From the NCBI RefSeq assembly GCF_000971975.1, contig NZ_LAQO01000002.1, positions 434,001 through 498,000 of the forward strand: a DNA stretch of 64,000 nucleotides, written 5' to 3'. The stretch is from Paenibacillus algorifonticola (GTDB lineage Bacteria > Bacillota > Bacilli > Paenibacillales > Paenibacillaceae). Within the stretch, counting starts at the first letter, position 1. Each line of letters begins with the position of its first letter. Shown one piece after another: positions 55,969-64,000 of the stretch. The notes beneath the pieces are model-generated. The model was given only the letters and a program-made list of their open reading frames with translations. It did no database searches and had not been told where the DNA came from. The translations under genes were made by a program, and so were the position numbers.

Positions 55969-58791
55969 TTGGCTAAGAAGAGAAGGAGTAAGAAATCGCT
56001 CGCAGCAAATTTGAAATATGAGGTTTACGGTATTTTACTCATTACGGTATCGATTATTGCTTTATCGGGAGAGGCGACGGTTGGACGTTCATTGTCCAAA
56101 CTGTTCGGCCTCTTTCTGGGTAAATTTTACTTTGTGATTGCACTGATTGGCATATATGTCGGGCTGGTCGTGATGGTCAAACGGATGTGGCCGAAAGGCT
56201 GGTCTAATCGGAAAACAGGCATGCTTGTGCTCGTACTTGCTTTTACGCTGTGGAGCTCTATTGCGGAAATTGACCGCAAGCTTGGGGATACGACGCTGCT
56301 GTCCGGCAAAGTGATTTTGAATCAGCTGGACAGTGACTTAAGGGGAGAGCTGCTAACTTCCAATCCGCAGGATTTGCGGCCGCTTAAGGACAAGGCAATT
56401 AGTGGCGGTTACGTTGGAGCACTGCAATATTCCGTACTTTTTACCTTGTTTGGGAAAATTGGAGCGCAGCTTCTCATGCTTGTCATGATTGCCATTTCCA
56501 TAATGCTCATTACAGGAAAATCGTATGTGGAGCTGTTCAAGACGCTGCGTACCCGTTTTGCCCGTATGCTCAAGCTGCTTGCGGCAAAATGGTCGGATTA
56601 TGCCGCCGAGCGAGCCGCGACGCAATCATCGAGAAGCGCAAGTACGGTATCGGCAGCAAGCACCGTGCTGACTTCGGACAATACGATTGACGATGATGAA
56701 GAAGATTTTGCGCTCCGTCCGGCCAAAAACAAAAAGTCGCTGTTTTTCTCTTGGCGACAATCCGATAAGACGAAAGCTACCGTTAGCCACGACGAATGGG
56801 AGCTGGAGGATGAGCCGCTTCATGGTGAGGCTGGTCGTGGCGAAGAGGGCGCGGCAGTACCGCATTGGGCGGAAGAGTGGGATCAGGATTGGGACAATGA
56901 GCAGGACGGATTTGCTGCTCAAACAGCGCCTAGCACAGTTTCTTCATCAACAGCTGCCGCAGTTCCACTGCCGGAGACAAGCGCTAGCTTGTGGCCTAGC
57001 GAGCAGGAGGATTTGACTGCCAAAGCTGCCCAGACATACGCTCATAACGACCTAACTGATGAGCAGGAGTGGTCAGAGCCATGGAGACCGCAAGAAACGC
57101 AGGAGCAGCAAGAGTTGGTACATATAGAAGAAAACGAAGAAGAAAACACGGAGTATGACGCAATTGAGCAGACGAATGAGGAATTTGAGCAGGCTCTTCA
57201 ACAAAATGACGATGAATATGAAGGACCGGTATTGGATGGCGTGAGAGCGGCAGGTAGCCAGCTGGAAGCTGCTGCTGTTTCTGATTCTAACGCTGGCAGC
57301 AATGAGGCGAATTCGCAAGCTGCGGAAAGCAAGCCGGCGATCTCAGCATCAAGCGTCCCGGTGGTCAAGCCGTACGTTTTACCGCCGTTTACGCTGCTTT
57401 CCAAACCTAGCCATATGGTCAGAGGTGGCATCGGCTCCAGTTCCATGGAGGCGAAGCTTAAGCTCGAGCGGACGCTGGAAAGCTTTGGCGTGAAGGCGAA
57501 GGTGCTTGATCCGGTTATCGGCCCTGCCGTTACCCGTTTTGAAGTTGAACCGGCTTCAGGTGTGAAGGTTAGTAAAATTGTAAGCTTGACTGATGATATT
57601 GCACTTGCGCTTGCGGCCAAGGATATTCGAATGGAAGCGCCCATTCCAGGCCGATCGGCAATAGGGATTGAAGTGCCGAATATGGAAGTGTCTATCGTTA
57701 CAATGCGCGAAGTAATGGAAACCAAGGAATTTTATGATTCCCCTTCGAAGCTGTCTATTGCCTTTGGCCGTGATATTGCAGGCAAACCAATCGTGGGCAA
57801 TTTGGCGAAAATGCCCCATTTGCTTGTAGCGGGAGCGACGGGCTCCGGAAAATCAGTCTGTATAAACGGTATTATTACTAGTATTTTGTACAAAGCAACG
57901 CCAGATGAAGTAAAATTTCTCATGGTCGATCCGAAAATGGTCGAGCTGAACGTATACAATGGTATCCCGCATTTGCTGGCGCCTGTTGTAACCGATCCAC
58001 GTCGTGCATCACTTGCGCTTAAGAAAATCGTTGTCGAGATGGAAAAACGCTATGAGCTGTTTTCCAAATCAGGAACGCGTAATATTGAGGGCTACAACAC
58101 CTTAATGGCGGATAACCCTAAAGCAGTTCTGCCTTACATCGTTGTCATTGTCGATGAGCTTGCCGATTTGATGATCGTAGCGGCTAACGATGTCGAGGAT
58201 GCGATTGCCAGACTCGCACAAATGGCTCGTGCGGCAGGCATTCACCTTATTATCGCGACTCAGCGTCCGTCTGTTGACGTCATTACCGGTGTCATTAAAG
58301 CGAATATTCCATCGCGGATTGCTTTTGGTGTTTCTTCTCAGGTCGATTCACGAACAATACTCGACATGGTCGGAGCGGAAAAGCTGCTTGGCCGCGGCGA
58401 TATGCTTTACTTGCCAATGGGGACCTCCAAGCCAACACGGGTACAGGGCGCATTCCTTTCCGATCAGGAGGTAGAGGCGCTCGTCGGTTATGCCAGAGGA
58501 CAGGCAGAAGCAGAGTACAAGGAAGATCTTGTACCTGAAATTGAGGAGGAGACGGCTAGCTCTGAAGAGGTCATGGACGAGCTGTACGATCAGGCTGTTC
58601 AGATTGTCGTCGAAGCCAAGCAAGCGTCGGTCTCCCTGCTTCAACGCCGCATGCGTATTGGCTACACTAGGGCTGCAAGGCTCATTGACGAGATGGAAGC
58701 CCGTCACATCGTGGGACCGTACGAAGGCAGCAAGCCGCGTGAGGTGCTGCTTACAGTGGATCAGCTCGAAGCGGGACGAATCAGCTCTTAA
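55969..58791 (+). CDS. ftsK: DNA translocase FtsK/SpoIIIE
   Basis: A septal DNA pump that moves the chromosome through the division or sporulation septum. The 940 residues start at a TTG after GGGGGTGACG. Four membrane helices lie at about 20-175; a long acidic Glu/Gln/Ser/Ala-rich linker spans about 215-460. The RecA-like motor has [14 protein letters not shown], Walker A GATGSGKS near 622 and Walker [11 protein letters not shown] near 727, and ends with a winged-helix gamma domain ([21 protein letters not shown]). The locus corresponds to spoIIIE in B. subtilis; the linker is longer than usual (B. subtilis SpoIIIE about 790 residues). Confidence 0.95.
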   Translation: MAKKRRSKKSLAANLKYEVYGILLITVSIIALSGEATVGRSLSKLFGLFLGKFYFVIALIGIYVGLVVMVKRMWPKGWSNRKTGMLVLVLAFTLWSSIAEIDRKLGDTTLLSGKVILNQLDSDLRGELLTSNPQDLRPLKDKAISGGYVGALQYSVLFTLFGKIGAQLLMLVMIAISIMLITGKSYVELFKTLRTRFARMLKLLAAKWSDYAAERAATQSSRSASTVSAASTVLTSDNTIDDDEEDFALRPAKNKKSLFFSWRQSDKTKATVSHDEWELEDEPLHGEAGRGEEGAAVPHWAEEWDQDWDNEQDGFAAQTAPSTVSSSTAAAVPLPETSASLWPSEQEDLTAKAAQTYAHNDLTDEQEWSEPWRPQETQEQQELVHIEENEEENTEYDAIEQTNEEFEQALQQNDDEYEGPVLDGVRAAGSQLEAAAVSDSNAGSNEANSQAAESKPAISASSVPVVKPYVLPPFTLLSKPSHMVRGGIGSSSMEAKLKLERTLESFGVKAKVLDPVIGPAVTRFEVEPASGVKVSKIVSLTDDIALALAAKDIRMEAPIPGRSAIGIEVPNMEVSIVTMREVMETKEFYDSPSKLSIAFGRDIAGKPIVGNLAKMPHLLVAGATGSGKSVCINGIITSILYKATPDEVKFLMVDPKMVELNVYNGIPHLLAPVVTDPRRASLALKKIVVEMEKRYELFSKSGTRNIEGYNTLMADNPKAVLPYIVVIVDELADLMIVAANDVEDAIARLAQMARAAGIHLIIATQRPSVDVITGVIKANIPSRIAFGVSSQVDSRTILDMVGAEKLLGRGDMLYLPMGTSKPTRVQGAFLSDQEVEALVGYARGQAEAEYKEDLVPEIEEETASSEEVMDELYDQAVQIVVEAKQASVSLLQRRMRIGYTRAARLIDEMEARHIVGPYEGSKPREVLLTVDQLEAGRISS

Positions 58792-58813
58792 AATGCCAGC
58801 AGCGAAAAATTTT

Positions 58814-58843
58814 GCATAGAAGCTGGACTGATTTCTCATACTA
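58814..58843 (+). promoter_or_regulatory. Candidate sigma-G promoter for the sleB-like gene
   Basis: GCATA (58814-58818), an 18-base spacer and CATACTA (58837-58843) agree with the sigma-G consensus (GHATR, 18 bases, CATWHTA) at all defined positions. It is 59 bases before the start codon, and a forespore sigma factor is expected for a SleB-type lytic enzyme. Confidence 0.75.
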
Positions 58844-58901
58844 GACTTAGGCAACGCTGCAAATTAGCGTACTAACTTGTAAGAGAAAGGCAGATCCTTC
58901 T

Positions 58902-59684
58902 ATGAAAAAGCGACTAATGGTCATAACAGCAGTGCTCGTTATCGTCTTGTTTGGCTCCTACTCTCTCCGGCACATGCATCAAGTCAAGACATCGGAGACA
59001 TTCAGTAATGCTACGCTCAAGGTTGGTTCCTCGGGCAAAGATGTGTACGAGCTGCAAGGCAGGCTGAAACATCTCGGTTATTTCAGCGGGAAAGTGGATG
59101 GCCAGTTTGGGGCAAGCACGAAAAATGCCGTTACTTGGTTCCAATGGAAATTCGGAATGAAGGCGGATGGAGTAGTCGGGGCATCGACAAAGCTGAAGCT
59201 TTGGGAAGCGACTAAAGCCTGGAAGCCAACAGCAGCAGATTCGTCATCCGGACAATCTGGTGCTGGGAATACAGCTGCTCCTAGTGGTGGCGGTGGAAGT
59301 TCGCTTTCCAAGTCCAACAAACTGGGCCTCAGCGCCAATGATTTAAAGCTGATGGCGAACGCCGTTTATGGCGAGTCGCGCGGTGAACCGTATGTAGGAC
59401 AAGTAGCAGTTGCTGCTGTCATATTAAATCGGTTGCAATCGACCAGCTTTCCGAATTCGATTTCCGGTGTTATTTTTCAGCCGGGTGCCTTTACCGCTGT
59501 GGCGGATGGACAAATTTGGCTGACGCCGAACGAGACCGCAAGCCGCGCAGTAATGGATGCCATTAACGGCTACGATCCGTCGAATGGTTGCTTGTATTAT
59601 TTTAACCCGGAGACAGCGACCTCGAAATGGATATGGACCAGGCCTCAAGTGAAAACGATAGGCAAGCACATTTTTTGCATGTAG
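58902..59684 (+). CDS. sleB: SleB-like spore cortex-lytic hydrolase
   Basis: A germination-type enzyme that cleaves spore cortex peptidoglycan. The 260 residues have an N-terminal membrane or signal helix (about 4-22), a peptidoglycan-binding domain (about 42-105: GSSGKDVYELQGRLKHLGYF, GASTKNAVTWFQ), a Ser/Gly linker, and a hydrolase_2 domain (about 145-260) with AVYGESRGEP, whose glutamate is the likely catalytic residue. A ypeB partner gene is not adjacent, so the name SleB is by domain only. The forespore promoter upstream supports the role. Confidence 0.87.
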   Translation: MKKRLMVITAVLVIVLFGSYSLRHMHQVKTSETFSNATLKVGSSGKDVYELQGRLKHLGYFSGKVDGQFGASTKNAVTWFQWKFGMKADGVVGASTKLKLWEATKAWKPTAADSSSGQSGAGNTAAPSGGGGSSLSKSNKLGLSANDLKLMANAVYGESRGEPYVGQVAVAAVILNRLQSTSFPNSISGVIFQPGAFTAVADGQIWLTPNETASRAVMDAINGYDPSNGCLYYFNPETATSKWIWTRPQVKTIGKHIFCM

Positions 59685-59693
59685 CGCCTGTAC

Positions 59694-59741
59694 AGAAGCA
59701 ACCGTTCTGCCTTAACGCAGCTCTGGTTGCTTCTTCCTTTT
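59694..59741 (+). terminator. Terminator after the sleB-like gene
   Basis: A 10-base-pair perfect stem AGAAGCAACC / GGTTGCTTCT around a 21-base loop that itself can pair CTGC/GCAG, followed by TCCTTTT. Confidence 0.8.
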
Positions 59742-59850
59742 CGCATCGGTTAGAATGGTATAGGATACTCGAAATTGGAATACATTTACTTGAAGCATAG
59801 AACTTTATGCTTTTCGCATTAAAAATTTATTTTGGAAGGAGCTAGCGAAA

Positions 59851-61125
59851 GTGACACTTTTCGAAAGAGGACAATTTGGTCGGATACGGCTGCATGTGCT
59901 GCCAACTAAGCGTTTCAAGACGTTCGCGATTTCCTTGTTTGCTGGGCGCGTGCTTGCAGAAGATACGGTTACGGAGACGGCCCTTATTCCTTTTGTGCTG
60001 CGCAGAGGGACGGCGGCGACACCTGAGACGAAAGCATTTCGCGAGCGACTCGATGATTTGTACGGTGCCGGCTTCGGCTTTGATGTATATAAGCGTGGCG
60101 ATTCTCAAATCGTTCAATTCCGCATGGATGTCATTAACGATCAATTCGTATCCTCCAATACGCCGCTGCTTGCTGCGTCATTGGGGCTGCTTGGCGAGGT
60201 GCTGACCGAGCCTTTGCTCGAAAATGGCGCATTCAGCCGCAAATACGTCGATGCGGAAAAAGTAACGCTTACGAAACGGCTGGAGTCAATCGTCAATGAT
60301 AAAATTCGCTATGCCGCTGAGCGCTGCGTTGAAGAAATGTGCGCGAATGAGCCTTATCGGCTGCATCCGCTTGGCAAGCTTGCTGCGATTGAAGGGATAA
60401 CCCCGCAATCTCTCTTCAAGCAATATAAGACATGGCTTGGCGAAGCGGCGCTCGACTTGTACGTAGTTGGCGATACTACGCTTGAAGAAGTGACGGCTTA
60501 CGTACGTGACGCATTTAAGCTGGCAGATGGAGCGGCCACAAGTTATCCGGCGGCAGACGTTACCCATCAGGTGCGTGAGGTTCATACGGTTGTAGAACGA
60601 ATGGATGTTACGCAAGGGAAGCTGAATTTGGGCCTGCGTACGGGTGTTGCTTATGGCGATGATGATTATGCAGCAGCTCTTATGTATAATGGTGTGCTGG
60701 GCGGATACCCGCATTCCAAGCTGTTTTTAAATGTGCGTGAGAAGGAAAGCTTGGCTTATTACGCCGCTTCCCGCCTTGATGGGCATAAAGGGATTTGCAC
60801 GGTGCAGTCAGGCATCGAAATTGAGAACTATGAGAAAGCGGTCAAAATTATTCGCGAGCAGCTTGAGAGTATGCGTCAAGGCGAGCTGTCCGAGCTTGAA
60901 ATGAGCCAGACGAAAGCGATGATAGCGAACCATTTGCGCGAGCTGCAGGATTCTGCTTATGAAATGATCGCTTACGATTTTAATGCGGTGCTGTCCGGCA
61001 AGGAAAGAAGCGCTGAGAAGCTGCTTGAACAGGTGCAGGCAGTTACCGCTGCTGATATTGTCAGAGTCGCACAAAATGTACAGCTCGATACGATTTATTA
61101 TTTGCGTGATCGGAAGGAGGCGTAA
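59851..61125 (+). CDS. ymfF: M16-family protein YmfF, probably inactive
   Basis: A 424-residue M16 peptidase-fold protein with GTG start after GGAAGGAGC. The first domain lacks the zinc motif HxxEH: where it should be, the sequence continues RRGTAATPETKAFRERLDDLYGA. The partner gene ymfH has an intact motif, so the two probably form a heterodimer of active and inactive subunits. In Bacillus this locus, with ymfI, is associated with 5-aminopentanol modification of elongation factor P. ymfH begins five bases downstream. Confidence 0.88.
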   Translation: MTLFERGQFGRIRLHVLPTKRFKTFAISLFAGRVLAEDTVTETALIPFVLRRGTAATPETKAFRERLDDLYGAGFGFDVYKRGDSQIVQFRMDVINDQFVSSNTPLLAASLGLLGEVLTEPLLENGAFSRKYVDAEKVTLTKRLESIVNDKIRYAAERCVEEMCANEPYRLHPLGKLAAIEGITPQSLFKQYKTWLGEAALDLYVVGDTTLEEVTAYVRDAFKLADGAATSYPAADVTHQVREVHTVVERMDVTQGKLNLGLRTGVAYGDDDYAAALMYNGVLGGYPHSKLFLNVREKESLAYYAASRLDGHKGICTVQSGIEIENYEKAVKIIREQLESMRQGELSELEMSQTKAMIANHLRELQDSAYEMIAYDFNAVLSGKERSAEKLLEQVQAVTAADIVRVAQNVQLDTIYYLRDRKEA

Positions 61126-61130
61126 CCACC

Positions 61131-62417
61131 GTGCAACCACTGGAATATAAGGGCGTACAGGAGACGCTTTATCGTGAAGTGCTGGATAATGGGCTTGAAG
61201 TCATAGTGCTGCCTAAAGAGGGCTTTCATAAAACCTATGCTACATTTTCGACGAAATATGGCTCTGTAGATAATTGGTTCGCAGTCGGAGATGGGGAAGC
61301 GGTCAAAGTGCCCGACGGTATTGCTCATTTTTTGGAGCATAAAATGTTCGAGGAGCCGACAGGCGATATTTTCGCTACGTTTGCCTCCCAAGGCGCTTCT
61401 GCGAACGCTTTTACAAGCTTCGACCGCACGGTATATTTGTTTTCGGCGACGGAGCAAATTCCTGCGAACATTGAGACGCTCATTAATTTTGTGCAAAATC
61501 CATATTTCACAGATACGAATGTGGACAAGGAAAAAGGCATTATTGAGCAGGAAATCAATATGTATAAGGATAATGCCGACTGGCGTGTTTATTTTGGGCT
61601 GATAGATGCACTGTACCACACACATCCGGTTCATATCGATATTGCAGGCACTGTAGAGTCGATTTATCAAATTGACAAGGAAACGCTGTACCGCTGCTAT
61701 GAAACCTTTTACCATCCATCCAATATGCTGCTATTCGTCGTTGGCGGTGTAGATGCGAAGGAAGTATTCGAGCTGGTAAGGCGCAATCAGGCGGCCAAAA
61801 ACTTCAAGCCGCAGGGTGAAATACGTCGCTTGTTTGAGGAAGAGCCGACTTCAGTCAAAACGCCGCATAAAGTAACGAAGCTTCCGGTATCGCTGCCGAA
61901 ATGCATGTTTGGCTTTAAGGAGAAAAACACGGGGCTATCCAGCGAAGAGCTGCTGCGTCAGGAAGTTACTTCCAAGCTGATGCTTGACGTTTTGTTCGGG
62001 CCGAGCTCCGCTCTGTATGAGGAGCTTTATGAAAGCCAGCTTATATCCGATTCCTTTGGAACCGAATATAATGCCAATCCGGGCTATGCGTTCTCCGTAC
62101 TTGGAGGAGATACGCCAAATCCAGAGCAGCTGCTTGCTCGTGTTAAGGCTGCTATTGAGCAGGCGCTTGAGAGCGGACTCGATGAAACCGCCTTTGAACG
62201 CTCAAAACGGAAAAAAATTGGCGGTTACTTGCGGATGCTTAACTCCCCTGAATCGATCGCTGGCGAATTTACGCGCTACCGCTTCCGCGACAGTGATATG
62301 TTTGATGTACTGCCGCTGTATGAAAGCTGTACACTGGAGCAGGCGAATGCGCGGCTGCTCGAGCATTTTGATTTTAATCAGCTGGCGGTATCGATAGTGG
62401 AGAAGCCTGAGGCGTGA
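61131..62417 (+). CDS. ymfH: M16-family zinc peptidase YmfH
   Basis: A 428-residue M16 peptidase from a GTG directly behind the ymfF stop. The zinc motif HFLEH is at about 65-69 (GIAHFLEHKMFE), with the downstream glutamate ligand in IIEQEINMYKDN near 145, so it should be active. It carries the family middle segment FYHPSNMLLFVVGGVD. It is thought to pair with the inactive YmfF; the substrate is unknown. Its stop overlaps the start of ymfI by four bases (GTGA). Confidence 0.9.
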   Translation: MQPLEYKGVQETLYREVLDNGLEVIVLPKEGFHKTYATFSTKYGSVDNWFAVGDGEAVKVPDGIAHFLEHKMFEEPTGDIFATFASQGASANAFTSFDRTVYLFSATEQIPANIETLINFVQNPYFTDTNVDKEKGIIEQEINMYKDNADWRVYFGLIDALYHTHPVHIDIAGTVESIYQIDKETLYRCYETFYHPSNMLLFVVGGVDAKEVFELVRRNQAAKNFKPQGEIRRLFEEEPTSVKTPHKVTKLPVSLPKCMFGFKEKNTGLSSEELLRQEVTSKLMLDVLFGPSSALYEELYESQLISDSFGTEYNANPGYAFSVLGGDTPNPEQLLARVKAAIEQALESGLDETAFERSKRKKIGGYLRMLNSPESIAGEFTRYRFRDSDMFDVLPLYESCTLEQANARLLEHFDFNQLAVSIVEKPEA

Positions 62418-63160
62418 AGACGCTGAAGGAGATGACTGTGCTGATTACAGGGGGAAGCCGTGGTATCGGCGCCGCAATCGCGCGGCGCTTCGCGGCAGAA
62501 GGCATGAATGTCGTCATCCATTATTTGAATGCCCACGAGGCGGCAAATGAAACCGCAAGGGAATGCTTGCAGCTTGGCGGAGATGCGATGACCATTACCG
62601 CTGATTTGCGCTCCAAGGAGCAGCTGCTGCGCATGAGAGACAAGCTTGAGGCGCATAACCGGATGCCGGATATACTGGTCAACAATGGCGGTGTTGCGCA
62701 TTATGGCATGCTGATGGACGTTTCAGAGGAAGAATGGGACGATTTGATGGCTGTCAATCTCAAGGGAATGTTTTTATGCAGCCAGATTTTTATGCCGCGC
62801 ATGATCGAAAATCGTTTTGGCAGAATTATTAATGTATCCTCGGTTTGGGGAATATCTGGCGCCTCCTGTGAAGTGCTGTATTCCACATCCAAGGGCGGCA
62901 TGAACGCTTTTACGAAAGCTTTGGCAAAGGAACTCGCACCATCAGGCGTTACGGTCAATGCGGTTGCCCCAGGTGCGGTCAATACGGAAATGATGGATGG
63001 GTTTGATGAGGATGAGAAAACGGCACTGGAGCAGGAAATTCCGCTGGGTCGTCTCGGTCAGCCGGATGAAGTCGCTTCACTCGTTTATTTTCTTTCCCTG
63101 CCAGAATCCTCCTACATTACAGGCCAAGTCATCAGCCCAAATGGCGGCTGGCATACGTAA
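62414..63160 (+). CDS. ymfI: Short-chain dehydrogenase YmfI (EF-P 5-aminopentanone reductase)
   Basis: An SDR-family reductase of 248 residues. In B. subtilis YmfI reduces the 5-aminopentanone group on EF-P Lys32 to 5-aminopentanol; that assignment here follows from family and gene order. Motifs: cofactor loop GGSRGIGAAIARRF near 13, NNGGVAHYG, catalytic Ser-Tyr-Lys with YSTSKGG near 156, and VNAVAPGAVNTEM. It is overlapping ymfH. A FabG-like acyl-carrier reductase cannot be excluded from sequence only. Confidence 0.87.
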   Translation: MKTLKEMTVLITGGSRGIGAAIARRFAAEGMNVVIHYLNAHEAANETARECLQLGGDAMTITADLRSKEQLLRMRDKLEAHNRMPDILVNNGGVAHYGMLMDVSEEEWDDLMAVNLKGMFLCSQIFMPRMIENRFGRIINVSSVWGISGASCEVLYSTSKGGMNAFTKALAKELAPSGVTVNAVAPGAVNTEMMDGFDEDEKTALEQEIPLGRLGQPDEVASLVYFLSLPESSYITGQVISPNGGWHT

Positions 63161-63267
63161 GGCATAATGCTGTTTTTTTGATAGCGAATAGTCCGCATAA
63201 TCTGCCCGGTATCGAAGCAAAATAATGACTGTTGATGATTCTTCACAAAACAAGGAGGCGAAGAAAA

Positions 63268-63519
63268 ATGTCAACCGTTCTTACAAACTTCGATACGTGG
63301 AAACAGTTTTTGGCTGACAAGGTTCAGCATGCAAAGCAAATCGGAATGGACGATGAGGCCATCTCCAGCCTGGCCTTCGAAATTGGTTCTTTTCTTGATC
63401 AAAAGGTCGATCCGAAAAATGAGGAGCAGCGCGTATTGAAGGAGCTCTGGGATGCAGGCGATGATTCCGAGCGCAAAGTTCTAGCCCGTCTCATGCTCAA
63501 GCTGGTACAAAAGGCGTAA
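63268..63519 (+). CDS. ymfJ: DUF3243 protein YmfJ
   Basis: An 83-residue protein, read from the ATG at 63268 behind AAGGAGGCG; a longer in-frame start is not needed. It begins TVLTNFDTWKQFLADKVQHA and fits the DUF3243 family, a small helical protein conserved next to ymfI in Bacillales. Function unknown. A strong hairpin follows its stop. Confidence 0.88.
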   Translation: MSTVLTNFDTWKQFLADKVQHAKQIGMDDEAISSLAFEIGSFLDQKVDPKNEEQRVLKELWDAGDDSERKVLARLMLKLVQKA

Positions 63520-63535
63520 TCCGCTACATGTTATT

Positions 63536-63570
63536 CGCAGAAAAGCCTCCCGAACGGAGGCTTTTCTGCG
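63536..63570 (+). terminator. Terminator after ymfJ
   Basis: A 15-base-pair perfect stem CGCAGAAAAGCCTCC / GGAGGCTTTTCTGCG with loop CGAAC. The T-run is inside the 3' arm, so termination would occur on the inner stem. Confidence 0.8.
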
Positions 63571-63704
63571 AATATGAATAATAACCGCAGGCACCGTCCG
63601 TTGACCGTTCAATAGTTTTAATGTGAGGTTGCAGGATTGTGGCGAAAATTGTAGAATAAGATTTTGATGGACAACTAGATATGTACGGTCAACAATGTGC
63701 TGGG

Positions 63705-64000
63705 ATGGTGATTAGGCTGGAATCAAAACAATGGTATATGGAATATAAGATACATAAGAATAGACCAGGCTTGCTCGGGGATATAGCTTCTTTGCTTGGT
63801 ATGCTGGAAGTTAATATAATGACGATTAATGGTGTGGAAGACCGGACGCGCGGCATGCTGCTGCAAACCGATGATGAAGAAAAAATCGTGCTGCTCGGCA
63901 AAATGCTGAAAAAGGTTGATAATATTACAGTGAACAAGCTGCGTACGCCAACCATTGTAGATATTTTGGCGGTGCGCCACGGAAGATATATCGAACGTGA
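63705..64000 (+). CDS. ymfK: DUF3388 protein YmfK (3' partial)
   Basis: The frame is open from the ATG at 63705 to the end of the window, 98 codons. It reads MVIRLESKQWYMEYKIHKNR, then PGLLGDIASLLGMLEVNI, with an ACT-like N-terminal domain, and ends VRHGRYIER; this matches the N-terminus of YmfK/DUF3388 proteins, which follow ymfJ in Bacillales. The start is uncertain because no strong ribosome site is visible; GTG at 63708 is the next choice. Function unknown. Confidence 0.85.
   Translation, partial: MVIRLESKQWYMEYKIHKNRPGLLGDIASLLGMLEVNIMTINGVEDRTRGMLLQTDDEEKIVLLGKMLKKVDNITVNKLRTPTIVDILAVRHGRYIER

Noticed and set aside
59770..59805. A sigma-A promoter before ymfF (TTGGAA, 17 bases, TAGAAC)
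   Set aside because: Both boxes match weakly; a promoter must exist after the terminator but I cannot place it with confidence.
63629..63657. A promoter before ymfK (TTGCAG, 17 bases, TAGAAT)
   Set aside because: The -35 match is only three of six, so it is a possibility rather than a call.

Overview
The window reads as chromosomal DNA of a spore-forming, flagellated member of the Bacillales, most likely Paenibacillus or a close relative. The gene order matches the Bacillus subtilis fla/che - rpsB - polC - nusA/infB - pnp - spoVF/dap - spoIIIE - ymfFHIJK segment. Protein lengths, frequent TTG/GTG starts, strong AGGAGG ribosome sites and sporulation genes agree with this. All genes except one transporter lie on the + strand.

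Layout. Bases 1-12000 are the 3' end of the flagellar/chemotaxis operon: flhA (partial), flhF, flhG, cheB, cheA, cheW, cheC, cheD, a small membrane protein, sigD, a DUF342/FapA-like gene and three small genes of unknown function. Bases 12000-21000 hold rpsB, tsf, pyrH, frr, uppS, cdsA, dxr, rseP and proS (translation, nucleotide, isoprenoid and phospholipid synthesis). polC follows at 21289. Bases 25600-37000 are the rimP-nusA-rnpM-rplGA-infB-rbfA-nrnA-truB-ribF run, then rpsO and pnp. Bases 37290-45200 hold a YlxY-type deacetylase-like gene, an M16 peptidase, dut, dipicolinate synthase dpaAB, asd, dapG and dapA, so dipicolinate and lysine/diaminopimelate synthesis share one locus. rnjB is next. 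A nitrate assimilation island (narK divergent from moeA-nasB-nasC) then separates rnjB from tepA, a YlzJ-like gene, the ftsK/spoIIIE translocase and a sleB-like cortex hydrolase. The window ends with ymfF, ymfH, ymfI (linked to EF-P modification in Bacillus), ymfJ and the start of ymfK.

Regulatory highlights. The narK/moeA intergenic region carries two divergent sigma-A promoters. Each has a GlnR/TnrA-like palindrome over its -35 box, and each is followed by a leader with two hexaloop hairpins (A at loop position 1, G at position 4), the second overlapping a terminator. This is the architecture of RNAs controlled by ANTAR antiterminators, here in mirror image on both strands. A good sigma-K promoter precedes dpaA and an excellent sigma-G promoter precedes the sleB-like gene.

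Unexplained structure. Three repeat types occupy intergenic DNA: a two-hairpin element of about 100 bp in five copies (three in tandem between rimP and nusA); a second element with 12-14 bp terminal inverted repeats in two copies (before polC and before rnjB); and five 42-bp tandem repeats, each with a perfect hairpin, between dapG and dapA. These are the best candidates for undescribed biology here. All statements come from reading the sequence; no database search was run.
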